Below, one piece after another: positions 46,306 through 55,000 of a stretch of DNA of 64,000 bases. The notes below the pieces were generated by a model. That model was not told the origin of the DNA, ran no database searches, and worked only from the letters and a program-made list of their open reading frames with translations. The DNA lies in the NCBI RefSeq assembly GCF_015624485.1, contig NZ_CP061378.1, positions 310,001 through 374,000 of the forward strand. Direction: 5' to 3'. The stretch's first letter is position 1. Each line of letters opens with the position of its first letter. The position numbers and the translations under genes were made by a program. The stretch comes from Bradyrhizobium genosp. L (GTDB lineage Bacteria; Pseudomonadota; Alphaproteobacteria; Rhizobiales; Xanthobacteraceae).

Positions 46306-46956
46306 TCAACCGGCCGCGATCTCGCTCGCGCTGCGGAATTCCTTCGCGTCGCGATCCAGCACGAACAGCGAGCCTTCGGCGACGCCGAAATAGGCGCCGT
46401 GCAGTTGCATCTCGCCGCGTTCAACCCGGTCGCGGACGAACGGGAAGGTCGTCAAATTCTCCAGCGAGCGGAACACGGCGGCCTTCTCGATACGCACGAC
46501 GAAGTCCTGCATGGACTCGTGCTCGCGCTGCTCGACCACCTCGCCCGGCTTGATGAACATCTGCATCCATTTGCCGATGAAGTCGCCCGGCGTCAGCGGC
46601 TTGATCTTGTCGACGAAGGCACGGATGCCGCCGCACTGGGCGTGGCCGAGCACGACGATGTGCTTCACCTTCAGCACGGTCACGGCATATTCCAGCGCGG
46701 CCGAGACGCCGTGCGCGTTGCCGTCGGGCTGATAGACCGGAACCAGATTGGCGATATTGCGGACCACGAACAGCTCGCCGGGACCGGCGTCGAAGATCAC
46801 CTCCGGCGAGACGCGGGAATCGCAGCAGCCGATCACCATGGTCTCGGGAAACTGGCCGCGTTCCGAAAGGTCCCGGTAGCGCGACTGTTCCGTCGGCAAC
46901 CGCTGGGTCGCGAACGTCTGGTAGCCTTCGATGAGCCGTTTCGGAAAGTGTTTCAT
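46306..46956 (-). CDS. Beta-class carbonic anhydrase
   Basis: The 216-residue enzyme has the zinc ligands in CCDSRVSPEVIF (C-x-D-x-R) and GHAQCGGIRAF (H-x2-C), the Asp-Arg dyad included. It interconverts CO2 and bicarbonate in the cytoplasm, supplying bicarbonate for carboxylases. The start MKHFPKRLIEGYQTF matches the family. It is divergent from the CoA-ester lyase gene. Confidence 0.96.
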   Translation of the reverse strand: MKHFPKRLIEGYQTFATQRLPTEQSRYRDLSERGQFPETMVIGCCDSRVSPEVIFDAGPGELFVVRNIANLVPVYQPDGNAHGVSAALEYAVTVLKVKHIVVLGHAQCGGIRAFVDKIKPLTPGDFIGKWMQMFIKPGEVVEQREHESMQDFVVRIEKAAVFRSLENLTTFPFVRDRVERGEMQLHGAYFGVAEGSLFVLDRDAKEFRSASEIAAG

Positions 46957-47099
46957 GCCCTCTGCCTAACCACAGCCAGATGACCGGAACAAGACTTTCG
47001 GTTGGGGGCCTGAGGTGATACGGCAGGGGTTCGAAACGATGCCCGGGTGGTGCCTAAACAATAGACTGCCGCCAAGCCAAAATCTGCCAGGAGATGCCG

Positions 47100-47978
47100 A
47101 TGACCCGCCCGCGCCGCAGCCTGTTGTTCATGCCGGGATCCAATGCGCGGGCGCTCGAAAAGGCCCGCACGCTCGCGGCTGACGGCATCATCCTCGATCT
47201 CGAGGATTCGGTTGCCCCCGACGCCAAGGCGGTGGCGCGCGAGCAGATCGCCAAGGCGGTCGCGGCCAAGGGTTTCGGCAAGCGCGAGGTGTTGATCCGC
47301 ATCAACGCGCTCGACACGCCGTGGTGGGTCGACGACATTGCGATGGCCGGCAAGGCGCAGCCGGACGGCATCCTGGTGCCCAAGATCTCCACGGTCGACG
47401 ATCTCAACGCGGTTGCGGATCGTCTCAGGGATGTCAGTGCCCATGCCTCGATCCGGGTCTGGGCCATGATCGAGACCGCGCGCGCAGTGCTCGACGCCGA
47501 CAAGCTCGCCGCGGCCTCGCAGAATGCCGAAACTAGGCTCGCCGGCTTCGTGTTCGGGCCGAACGACATTGCGCGCGAGACCCGGATCCGGATGAAGCCG
47601 GGCCGCGCGGCGATGATCCCGATGATCACGCATTGCATTCTCGCGACGCGCGCGCATGGGCTCGAGATCCTCGATGGGCCCTATGGCGACATCGCCAATA
47701 TCGACGGCTTTGCCGAGGAATGCGCGCAAGGCCGCGATCTCGGTTTCGACGGCAAGACGCTGATCCATCCGAGCCATATCGAGGCCTGCAACGCCATCTT
47801 CACGCCGCCCGAGGCCGAAGTCGCCGAAGCGCGCAAGATCATCGCGGCGTTCGCGCAGCCGGAGAATGCCTCGCGCGGCGCCATCCAGCTCGATGGCCGC
47901 ATGGTGGAGCGGCTGCATGCCGAGATGGCCAAGCGCACGATCGCAATCGCCGACGCGATATCAGCGATGGGGCATTAG
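47100..47978 (+). CDS. HpcH/HpaI-family CoA ester lyase (CitE-like)
   Basis: The 292-residue protein has the N-terminal signature RRSLLFMPGSNARALEKART and the metal-binding acidic residues in IILDLEDSVAPDAK, with ARAVLDADKLAAAS and GFVFGPNDIARET further on. Such stand-alone enzymes cleave or form malyl-CoA, citramalyl-CoA or related esters. The substrate cannot be fixed from sequence. I prefer ATG 47100 over 47094 because AGGAG at 47089-47093 needs spacing. Confidence 0.87.
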   Translation: MTRPRRSLLFMPGSNARALEKARTLAADGIILDLEDSVAPDAKAVAREQIAKAVAAKGFGKREVLIRINALDTPWWVDDIAMAGKAQPDGILVPKISTVDDLNAVADRLRDVSAHASIRVWAMIETARAVLDADKLAAASQNAETRLAGFVFGPNDIARETRIRMKPGRAAMIPMITHCILATRAHGLEILDGPYGDIANIDGFAEECAQGRDLGFDGKTLIHPSHIEACNAIFTPPEAEVAEARKIIAAFAQPENASRGAIQLDGRMVERLHAEMAKRTIAIADAISAMGH

Positions 47979-48028
47979 GTGCCACCTTCCCTTCTCCCCT
48001 TGTGGGAGAAGGTGCAGTGGCGCCAGCC

Positions 48029-48817
48029 TCACGCCTTAAACCGCTCCGTCGCCCACGCATACAGGCTGCCGCGAATCGGCGGCAGCTTGCTGCGGCCTTT
48101 TGCGGAGAGGTGAAAGCCGATGATGTCGGGCGCGCTCAGATACGCGGAGAAATCCGAGGGCTCGAAGAACAGCTTTGGCGCCGAATGCATCGTGTAGAAC
48201 GATCGCTTCGGCAATGCGTATTGCAGTTCGCCCTCGCGGCGCGCCAGCGCGGTCAGCGCGGCGGGGCCGTAGAGCGCGATCCGGATGTCGGAGACGCGCG
48301 TCGATCGTCCGGTCAGCCGGTGCATCATGAAAGTCGCGCGGTGACGCAGCGCGAGCCAATCCGGCACCAGCTCGTCCTGCGCCATCAGCCCCTCGAAGGC
48401 GCGCAGGATCGGATCGCCGGGCGGCAAATACAGGACCGAGTTGCCGATCAATAGCGATCGCTCCCAGGCGAAGTAGGGCTTGGCCGGATCGATCTCGACG
48501 GGCCTGAGCAGCAGCACGTCGGCGTCGAGCCAGAGGCCGGCGCGCAGCGTCATCAGCCGCATGCGGAAGAAGTCGCTGAACTGCAGGATGGTCCAGTCGC
48601 TCCACGAACCATCTGGTGTCGCGGGACGCAGCTTCTCGGCGAAGACGTGCGGCAGCACCGCCTCGGCCTCGGCGTTGACGATGCCGTCGGGCAGGCCGGG
48701 GATCGGATCGAAGCTGTAGACGGTGACCTTGTGTCCGGCCGCGAGTTGCGAGCGCAGGCAGGTCTGGCGCATGGCGTCGATCGGGCCGTGCCAGAAGGTG
48801 GCGATGTCGGGCAACAT
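48029..48817 (-). CDS. Glycosyltransferase with DXD sugar-binding motif
   Basis: The 262-residue protein starts at the ATG at 48817 (MLPDIATFWHGPIDAMRQTC). The DXD-type motif WLDADVLLLRP follows the segment FSDFFRMRLMTLRAGL. This arrangement is typical of the Gly_transf_sug (capsular/mannosyl-transferase-like) family. It would transfer a sugar from a nucleotide donor, probably to a surface glycan. No other glycan genes are near. Confidence 0.8.
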   Translation of the reverse strand: MLPDIATFWHGPIDAMRQTCLRSQLAAGHKVTVYSFDPIPGLPDGIVNAEAEAVLPHVFAEKLRPATPDGSWSDWTILQFSDFFRMRLMTLRAGLWLDADVLLLRPVEIDPAKPYFAWERSLLIGNSVLYLPPGDPILRAFEGLMAQDELVPDWLALRHRATFMMHRLTGRSTRVSDIRIALYGPAALTALARREGELQYALPKRSFYTMHSAPKLFFEPSDFSAYLSAPDIIGFHLSAKGRSKLPPIRGSLYAWATERFKA

Positions 48818-49074
48818 GCGGGCAGCTATAAGCGGTTTTGCAGCGAAGACAAATCGGCGAGCGAAGCCCTTGCGCTTGACGGTCCACCTACCCGCCAATC
48901 ACTCGGTGTCATCACCCGCGCATGCGGGTGATCCAGTATTCCAGAGGCCGTTGTGCTTGAGCCGATGGGCCGCGGCGTACTGGATCGCCCGGTCAAGCCG
49001 GGCGACGACAGCGGTGAGTGGGACGCCGCTTGCCAGGCACAACACTTGCCAAGCAGAACAAAGGCCGCGCGAGC

Positions 49075-49677
49075 TCAGGCCCAGGCGCGCTCCTTGAGCT
49101 TGGCCTCGTAGGTGTCGATCGAGGTCTTCTTCTCCATCGTCAGCCCGATGTCGTCGAGGCCGTTGATCAGGCAGTGCTTGCGGAACGGGTCGATCTCGAA
49201 CTTCACCTTGCCGCCGTCGGGACCGCGGATCTCCTGGTTCGGCAAATCGATGGTCAAGGTCGCGTTGGCGCCGCGCTCGGCGTCGTCGAACAGCTTGTCG
49301 AGATCTTCCTGGCTGACGCGGATCGGCAGAATGCCGTTCTTGAAGCAGTTGTTGTAGAAGATGTCGCCGAACGAGGTCGAGATCACGCAGCGGATGCCGA
49401 AGTCGAGCAGCGCCCAGGGCGCGTGCTCGCGGCTCGAGCCGCAGCCGAAATTGTCGCCGGCAACCAGCACCTTCGTCTTGCGGTAGGCGGGCTGGTTGAG
49501 GACGAAATCCGGGTTCTCGCTGCCGTCATCCTTGTAGCGCTGCTCGGAGAAAAGCCCCTTGCCAAGGCCGGTGCGCTTGATGGTCTTGAGGTACTGCTTC
49601 GGAATGATCATGTCGGTGTCGACATTGATGATCTTCAGCGGCGCCGCGACGCCTTCCAGCGTGGTGAACTTGTCCAT
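49075..49677 (-). CDS. leuD: 3-isopropylmalate dehydratase small subunit
   Basis: The 200-residue protein has the LeuD core [16 protein letters not shown] and the [13 protein letters not shown] motif. With LeuC it isomerises 2- to 3-isopropylmalate. leuC lies 3.5 kb away on the same strand, with the small exported-protein cluster between. The operon is therefore split, as commonly seen in rhizobia. Confidence 0.96.
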   Translation of the reverse strand: MDKFTTLEGVAAPLKIINVDTDMIIPKQYLKTIKRTGLGKGLFSEQRYKDDGSENPDFVLNQPAYRKTKVLVAGDNFGCGSSREHAPWALLDFGIRCVISTSFGDIFYNNCFKNGILPIRVSQEDLDKLFDDAERGANATLTIDLPNQEIRGPDGGKVKFEIDPFRKHCLINGLDDIGLTMEKKTSIDTYEAKLKERAWA

Positions 49678-49762
49678 CGGAGCACTTCCCGGTCGAATTG
49701 AGGGCTTGGAGGCCGCTGTTTATCGCGAATGTGACAGCGGTAAAAGAGCCATTTCCGCAGGG

Positions 49763-50164
49763 CTAGCCCGCAGCCGCAGCCTCGATCGCCTCCATATCGG
49801 CATCCGACAGGCCGAAATGGTGACCGATTTCGTGGATCAGGACGTGGCGGATGACGTGACCGAGGGTCTCGTCATGGTCCGCCCAATAGTCGAGGATCGG
49901 CCGCCGGTAGAGCCAGATCAGGTTGGGCAGCCGGGCCACGTCGCCAAAACTCTGCTGCGGCAGGCCGATGCCCTGGAACAGGCCGAGCAGGTCGAACTCG
50001 CTCTCGGCCTGCATCTCGTCCAGCACCTCGTCGGTCGGGAAATCGTCGACGCGGATGATCAGGCCCTCGCAGAGGCCCCGGAACGTCTCGGGCAGGCGCC
50101 CGAACATCTCGTGCGCCATGGTCTCCATCTCGGCCAGCGAGGGGGCTTTGGCTGTGGTCCACAT
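49763..50164 (-). CDS. Zincin-like metallopeptidase family protein
   Basis: The 133-residue protein carries the zinc motif HEIGHHFGLSD near residue 115. The middle region has LIIRVDDFPTDEVLDEM and PNLIWLYRRPILDYW. It matches the small cytoplasmic minimal-gluzincin family (PF06262-type) without known substrate. It has no signal peptide and is monocistronic. Confidence 0.87.
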   Translation of the reverse strand: MWTTAKAPSLAEMETMAHEMFGRLPETFRGLCEGLIIRVDDFPTDEVLDEMQAESEFDLLGLFQGIGLPQQSFGDVARLPNLIWLYRRPILDYWADHDETLGHVIRHVLIHEIGHHFGLSDADMEAIEAAAAG

Positions 50165-50264
50165 GACACTCCTTTAGCGCGAGTGTCGTCCGGGGCGCCA
50201 GCGCAGTTGACCTTGACGGCGCAATGGGAGACCGTGCGGTCAATAAGGGGTGTTGGGTGGCGCA

Positions 50265-50588
50265 ATGAAACGGATCGTGGCGGCAGCGCTGTTGGCGGCA
50301 TCAGTCGGGCTCTCGCTCGGCGGCACCGATGCGCAGGCGCAGTCGGCGGCCGCAGAAGCGCGACTGGGCCAGGCCGCACCGGCCCCGCGCCAGCGCGTGG
50401 TTGAACGCCGCCGCCCGCTCCGTCGCATCCCGATCTATCGGTCCGATCATTGGCAACCGGACGTCATTCCGCGCTACAACCCCGGTCCGAACGCCGTGCG
50501 CGAATGCACCGCGCACTATGTGCAGGAGTATCGGCCGAGCGGCACGGTGATCACGCCGCGCATGAATTGCGTCTGGCGGCCAGGCTAG
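50265..50588 (+). CDS. Exported hypothetical protein
   Basis: The 107-residue protein starts at the ATG at 50265. The signal peptide ends near TDAQAQS. The mature part is basic (RVVERRRPLRRIPIY) with a C-terminal block VRECTAHYVQEYRPSGT and NCVWRPG whose two Cys could form a disulfide. No family was recognised. It is the first of a run of small exported proteins. Confidence 0.75.
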   Translation: MKRIVAAALLAASVGLSLGGTDAQAQSAAAEARLGQAAPAPRQRVVERRRPLRRIPIYRSDHWQPDVIPRYNPGPNAVRECTAHYVQEYRPSGTVITPRMNCVWRPG

Positions 50589-50700
50589 AGCGCGATCGTC
50601 ATCGCGCTTTGGCGCCTTGTCGAGCATGATCTCCGCGCAAACGCGTTCCGCGTTTGTCGCGAGGGGGAAGACCGCATCGCAGTTTTCCGGATCATGCTTT
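50587..50700. repeat. Intergenic repeat, family F
   Basis: It has GAGCGCGATCGTCATCGCGC, then GAGCATGATC.. and the inverted CCGGATCATGCTT near 50690. It fills the gap between convergent small genes and begins at the stop codon of the preceding one. Confidence 0.8.
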
Positions 50701-50929
50701 AGCTGCGCAGGCGCCTGCGTGCCGCGCCGATCAATCCGACTGCAATGATCAGCCCCGACGTTCCATAGACCGCGAGCGCCATCAGGGTTTGTGTGAGGTG
50801 GCTCGCCGTTCCCATCCCGCCGCCAGGTCCCTGCGAAGCGCCTGCGGAATTGGCGAACAGGATCGCGGCTACGCCTAGCACCGTTGTTGCAGTACGTGCG
50901 AGCCGCTTGCGCGTGCGTGACGGCGTCAT
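50699..50929 (-). CDS. Small membrane protein, hypothetical
   Basis: The 76-residue protein starts at the ATG at 50929 with AGGAGATCG upstream. It has an N-terminal signal-like helix (TATTVLGVAAILFANSAGAS), a Gly-rich turn, then a second hydrophobic segment LIIAVGLIGAARRRLRS. It probably sits in the inner membrane. No family was recognised. Confidence 0.65.
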   Translation of the reverse strand: MTPSRTRKRLARTATTVLGVAAILFANSAGASQGPGGGMGTASHLTQTLMALAVYGTSGLIIAVGLIGAARRRLRS

Positions 50930-51193
50930 GACGATCTCCTGCGATGGCAGACACGTCACAAGATACGACGATCGTCTATATCGGTTTTGTGGATCGACAC
51001 CCAGAATTGTGCCTCGGGCGCTGGAACCCGATGGCTCGCGCCGAATTCATCATCGTGGCGCAGGTCGTTCATCATCCATTCACGTCATCCGCATTCTGCT
51101 GGGTAACTGCGTCACGGCAACGGGGGTCGATTCATTCAACACGAAATCGTCGTTGCAGGACGTGATATCCATGGATCATCAAGGAGACGACTC

Positions 51194-51388
51194 ATGACGG
51201 TGACGAAAATTCTGGGGCTCGCGGCGGTTGGCGCCGTGTTGGTTTTGGCGGCGCCCACCCAGCGCGCAAACGCCGTATCGCTGGCGAGCCCGGGCGCTGC
51301 GGCCACGGTGCAGCAGGATGCCAAGCCGGCAACGACCGAGGTGCGCTGGTGGCGGCATCGCCATCATCACCGTCATTGGCGCCGCTGA
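51194..51388 (+). CDS. Small exported His/Arg/Trp-rich peptide
   Basis: The 64-residue protein has AAGGAGACG before the ATG at 51194. The signal peptide ends near RANAVS. The mature ~37 residues end in RWWRHRHHHRHWRR, which is very basic and rich in His and Trp. Such tails could bind metal ions or membranes. The mature N-terminus (SLASPGAAA..KPATTEV) resembles that of the protein at 52119. Confidence 0.72.
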   Translation: MTVTKILGLAAVGAVLVLAAPTQRANAVSLASPGAAATVQQDAKPATTEVRWWRHRHHHRHWRR

Positions 51389-51416
51389 TCGCGCGGCGTT
51401 TCAGCGCAGTTGAGAC

Positions 51417-51449
51417 ACAGGCCCGTGAGTAGCGGGCCTGTCGTCATTT
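51417..51449 (+). terminator. Terminator after the small His-rich gene
   Basis: The arms ACAGGCCCG (51417-51425) and CGGGCCTGT (51433-51441) are followed by CGTCATTTT. It lies 29 bp after the stop at 51388. Confidence 0.7.
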
Positions 51450-51538
51450 TCAACCACGAAAGCGGCAGATTTGCCGACGCGAGATGACGCCAATCGAAAT
51501 TTGCAAGAATTGAACATGCAAGCGTTGATGGAGTGATC

Positions 51539-51901
51539 ATGACGAGATGGATCGGCGCTGTCGTCGTTGCGGGTGCATTCGCGCTGGCAGCGCCGGCATC
51601 GGCAATCACCGCAGTGCCGGTCGGGATGCAGGCGGCCGCGCAACAGCGGCATGCAACCAGGCAGCGGCACGCAGCCGAGGCGACGGATTTCAGCGCGCAG
51701 CGTCACTCCCGCGACCACCATCGTCATCATGATCACGACGGTGACCGGCCATATTCCCGGTCGTACGATCAGCCCTATTATTCCGACGGCAGGCCCCATT
51801 ACGCGCCCTATTACTATGGGCGGCCCTCCACCTATCGGCCTTATCCATACGCCGTGCCGGCGCCGTTTACCTTCGGCATCGGATTCGGTCCGTTCTGGTG
51901 A
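51539..51901 (+). CDS. Small exported His/Tyr/Pro-rich protein
   Basis: The 120-residue protein starts at the ATG at 51539 (GGAG six bases before). The signal peptide ends near ASAITA. The mature part has HSRDHHRHHDHDGDRPYS and then Tyr/Pro-rich RPHYAPYYYGRPSTYRPYPY. It ends in FTFGIGFGPFW. The composition suggests metal binding or envelope structure. It is part of the small-protein cluster. Confidence 0.7.
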   Translation: MTRWIGAVVVAGAFALAAPASAITAVPVGMQAAAQQRHATRQRHAAEATDFSAQRHSRDHHRHHDHDGDRPYSRSYDQPYYSDGRPHYAPYYYGRPSTYRPYPYAVPAPFTFGIGFGPFW

Positions 51902-52118
51902 TGTGATGGGCCGCGTTGTGCGCGCGTGAGAGAATCACGAGATCACTCAGGCGGTCATTGCCAGGTCCTTGTCGGACGATTCGTCGCAGCGGTCCGCATG
52001 TTCATGGCGCATTCACGCTGGCGTTTCTAGCGTTGCGCTGGGAGCGACTGCAATGACTGCATTGAAACCAACTGCTGCGCAGCTTGGTTATCTCTGCTGT
52101 TGCGAGGGAGGTTTGGAA

Positions 52119-52742
52119 ATGAAGGAGAGTTATTTGCGGCGCGGACTGCTGCGTCGTGTCGGTATTGCCGCGGCTGCGATCTTTGCGTTGTCGATCGCGT
52201 CACAGCAGCGCGCCGAAGCATTGTCGCCGATGAGCCCGGGCGCGCTGCCCGCGGCGAAGCCCGCAAGCGACGCGATGACGGTCCAGTTTCGGCATGGCGG
52301 CGGTGGCGGTCATGGCGGCGGCGGTGGTTTTCATGGTGGCGGTTTCCACGGCGGCGGCTTCCACGGCGGTGGCGGAGGATTCAGAGGCTTCCACGGTGGA
52401 GGCTTCCATGGCGGTGGTCTCCACGGTGGCGGTTTCCGCGGCTTCCATGGTGGAGGTTTCCGCGCCGCGCCCGCATTCCACGGCGGCTACGGCGGCTTGC
52501 ATCGTCACTACGGGGGCTATGGCGGCTACCACCGCTTCCACGGCGGCGGTTACCGATACGCCTACCGGCCGCACTATCGCCGGCACTTCCATCACCGCTT
52601 CTATGTCGGCTCCTACGGCTATCCGGCCTACTACTACCACCATCGCCGCTGCCGGGTGGTCTGGACCCATTACGGGCCGCGCCGGATCTGCCGGCCGTAT
52701 TGGCATCACCGTCACCACTGGCGGCCGTACGGCTACTGGTGA
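52119..52742 (+). CDS. Exported Gly/His-rich repeat protein
   Basis: The 207-residue protein starts at the ATG at 52119 with GAGGGAGG upstream. A signal peptide (IAAAAIFALSIASQQRAEAL) precedes Gly/His/Phe repeats such as GGGFHGGGFHGGG across residues ~55-130, then a Tyr/His-rich C-terminus YPAYYYHHRRCRVVWTHYGP with two Cys. It is probably an envelope protein with metal affinity; the family is not named with confidence. The upstream in-frame extension to 51969 lacks a signal peptide start. Confidence 0.78.
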   Translation: MKESYLRRGLLRRVGIAAAAIFALSIASQQRAEALSPMSPGALPAAKPASDAMTVQFRHGGGGGHGGGGGFHGGGFHGGGFHGGGGGFRGFHGGGFHGGGLHGGGFRGFHGGGFRAAPAFHGGYGGLHRHYGGYGGYHRFHGGGYRYAYRPHYRRHFHHRFYVGSYGYPAYYYHHRRCRVVWTHYGPRRICRPYWHHRHHWRPYGYW

Positions 52743-52755
52743 AGCCCAAACGACG

Positions 52756-52784
52756 ACGGGCGCCTGATGGCGCCCGTTGTTGTG
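52756..52784 (+). terminator. Terminator after the Gly/His-rich gene
   Basis: The arms ACGGGCGCC (52756-52764) and GGCGCCCGT (52769-52777) enclose a TGAT loop and are followed by TGTTG. It is 13 bp after the stop codon. Confidence 0.75.
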
Positions 52785-52801
52785 TGGCCAAAGCTACGTG
52801 T

Positions 52802-53011
52802 CTATTCCCAGTCCTTCAGCCGCCAGGGCTTGATCTTCCACGGCGTCAGGTTTTCCAGCCGCCACTGCGTCCAGCGATCCGGCGGCCAGTGGCTGAGGCG
52901 CGAGGTCTCCTTCACGTCGGGAAGCGGGTCGATGATGCGCGGCATCGCACGGCGACGCTTTTGCGCCGTCGCCTCGCTGATCATGTCGACGAATTCGGGT
53001 TTGTCCGCCAC
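52802..53011 (-). CDS. Small hypothetical protein
   Basis: The 69-residue protein has no signal or membrane segment. The C-terminal half is Trp-rich (HWPPDRWTQWRLENLTPWKI then KPWRLKDWE). The rest is charged. I recognise no family. It lies ~200 bp after leuC on the same strand and converges on the Gly/His-rich gene. Confidence 0.6.
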   Translation of the reverse strand: MADKPEFVDMISEATAQKRRRAMPRIIDPLPDVKETSRLSHWPPDRWTQWRLENLTPWKIKPWRLKDWE

Positions 53012-53110
53012 GTCCGGCTCCTTGCGAAACTTGTTCTCGCAAGGCGCCAGTGTGCGTGCGGCTCGTTAACGAGCCGTTTCCGCAACGGCTCGAGCTTGAG
53101 ATAAGCAATA

Positions 53111-53211
53111 GCGTTTTCGAGCGAAGTGGAATCCGGTTCGCGCGAAGAAAACGCGTCAGACCAAGAGTCCGGAGCGTCGGTTCCGAACTGATCAGAACCG
53201 AAGCTCCAGCA
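53111..53211. repeat. Intergenic repeat, family E
   Basis: It has GCGTTTTCGAGCGAAGTGG, GAAGAAAACGCGTCAG and a GGTTCCGAACTGATCAGAACC hairpin, as at 35989-36091. It directly follows the leuC stop. Confidence 0.82.
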
Positions 53212-53212
53212 A

Positions 53213-54619
53213 TTAGCGCCAGTCGCGCACGTCGACGAAATGTCCGGCAATCGCAGCCGCTGCGGCCATCGCGGGCGACACCAGATGGGTGCGGCCTTTG
53301 AACCCCTGCCGGCCCTCGAAGTTGCGGTTCGAGGTCGAGGCGCAGCGCTCCTCCGGCTTCAGCTTGTCCGGATTCATCGCGAGGCACATCGAGCAGCCCG
53401 GCTCACGCCAGTCGAACCCAGCCGCAATGAAGATCTTGTCGAGACCTTCGGCTTCCGCCTGTTCCTTCACGATGCCCGAGCCCGGCACGATCATCGCGTT
53501 GACGTTGGCGTTCACCGTCTTGCCCTCGGCGATCTTGGCGACCGCGCGCAGATCCTCGATACGGCCATTGGTGCAGGAGCCGATGAAGACGCGGTCGAGC
53601 TTGATGTCGGTGATCTTGGTGCCCGCGGTCAGGCCCATGTATTTCAGCGCGCGGTGCTTGGAGAGACGCTTGGCCTCGTCCGCGATCTTGTCCGGATCGG
53701 GCACGACGCCGGTCACCGAGATGACGTCCTCGGGGCTGGTGCCCCAGGTGACGATCGGGGGCAGCTTGGCCGCGTCGAGCCGGATCTCATGGTCGAAATG
53801 CGCGCCCTCGTCGGAACGCAGCGTCTCCCAGTAGCGCATCGCGGCGTCCCAGGCGGCGCCCTGCGGCGACTTCGGGCGGCCGCGCAGGAAGTCGAACGCC
53901 TTCTGGTCCGGCGCGACCAGGCCGGCGCGCGCGCCGCCTTCGATCGACATGTTGCAGACCGTCATGCGGCCTTCCATCGAGAGCGCACGGATCGCCTCGC
54001 CGGCATACTCAAGCACGTAGCCGGTGCCGCCGGCGGTGCCGATCTCGCCGATGATGGCCAGGATGATGTCCTTGCCCGTGACGCCGTCCGGCAACTTGCC
54101 GTCGACCACCGCGCGCATGTTCTTGGCCTTCTTCTGGATCAGCGTCTGCGTCGCCAGCACATGCTCGACCTCGGAAGTGCCGATGCCGTGCGCCAGCGCG
54201 CCGAACGCGCCATGCGTCGAGGTGTGGCTGTCGCCGCACACGATCGTGGTGCCCGGCAGGGTAAAGCCCTGCTCCGGGCCGATGACGTGGACGATGCCCT
54301 GACGCTTGTCGAACTCGTTATAGTACTCGATGCCGAATTCCTTGGCGTTCTCCGCCATCACCCGCATCTGCTCGATGCTTTCAGGGTCGGGATTCGGCTT
54401 CGAACGATCGGTGGTCGGGATGTTGTGGTCGACCACGGCGAGCGTCTTCTCCGGTGCGTGCACCTTGCGGCCGGCGGCGCGCAGGCCTTCGAACGCCTGC
54501 GGCGAGGTCACCTCGTGGACCAGATGGCGGTCGATATAGAGCAGGCAGGTGCCGTCCTCGGCTTCGTGCACCAGATGGTCGTTCCAGATCTTGTCGTACA
54601 GCGTGGTCGGTTTGGACAT
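53213..54619 (-). CDS. leuC: 3-isopropylmalate dehydratase large subunit
   Basis: The 468-residue aconitase-family enzyme starts at the ATG at 54619 ([20 protein letters not shown]). The 4Fe-4S ligands are the Cys in [13 protein letters not shown] and the pair in [31 protein letters not shown] is also diagnostic. It works with LeuD (49075) in leucine synthesis. The longer frame from 54742 has no family homology upstream of this start. Confidence 0.97.
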   Translation of the reverse strand: MSKPTTLYDKIWNDHLVHEAEDGTCLLYIDRHLVHEVTSPQAFEGLRAAGRKVHAPEKTLAVVDHNIPTTDRSKPNPDPESIEQMRVMAENAKEFGIEYYNEFDKRQGIVHVIGPEQGFTLPGTTIVCGDSHTSTHGAFGALAHGIGTSEVEHVLATQTLIQKKAKNMRAVVDGKLPDGVTGKDIILAIIGEIGTAGGTGYVLEYAGEAIRALSMEGRMTVCNMSIEGGARAGLVAPDQKAFDFLRGRPKSPQGAAWDAAMRYWETLRSDEGAHFDHEIRLDAAKLPPIVTWGTSPEDVISVTGVVPDPDKIADEAKRLSKHRALKYMGLTAGTKITDIKLDRVFIGSCTNGRIEDLRAVAKIAEGKTVNANVNAMIVPGSGIVKEQAEAEGLDKIFIAAGFDWREPGCSMCLAMNPDKLKPEERCASTSNRNFEGRQGFKGRTHLVSPAMAAAAAIAGHFVDVRDWR

Positions 54620-55000
54620 GAGCGTCAGCTCCAGAAGAAATTCGGTGGTCGAGGGCTTTGCGCGGGGGACGCGCGAGCAGGCGAGAGGGTTCAGGCAGCG
54701 GTTACGCTGCGCGCCTAAGCTCTGACGTCGCCGATGTCGCAAAGCGTCCGAAGAAGCGGCCGGGCAGCCGCGAGCGATCGTCGATCACGACGCGCCGGCG
54801 GGTCATGCTGGGTTGCGCGGTAGCCATTTGGAGCGCTTCTAACATAGGTTCGGACGGAACGACAATCAACGGAGAGGCCGGGCCCGGGGTATCAAAATGG
54901 ATAGCTGGCGCTCCGCGCGGGTCTCGGCGAGGTTGATCGCGGTCCAGCCGCAAACTAGGCTCCGCGCATAATTCGAGATCATTTCGACGAGATTGTTTCC
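54620..55000. other. Gap between leuC and a membrane-protein gene
   Basis: This 381-bp divergent region contains the leuC promoter side. A minus-strand frame from the ATG at 54827 ([20 protein letters not shown], 42 codons) is open but has no recognisable domain and no leucine run that would suggest attenuation. I do not call it a gene. Confidence 0.45.

Noticed and set aside
47000..47060. tRNA-like GGTTCGAAAC segment
   Set aside because: It has no acceptor stem, anticodon arm or CCA-proximal pairing around it.
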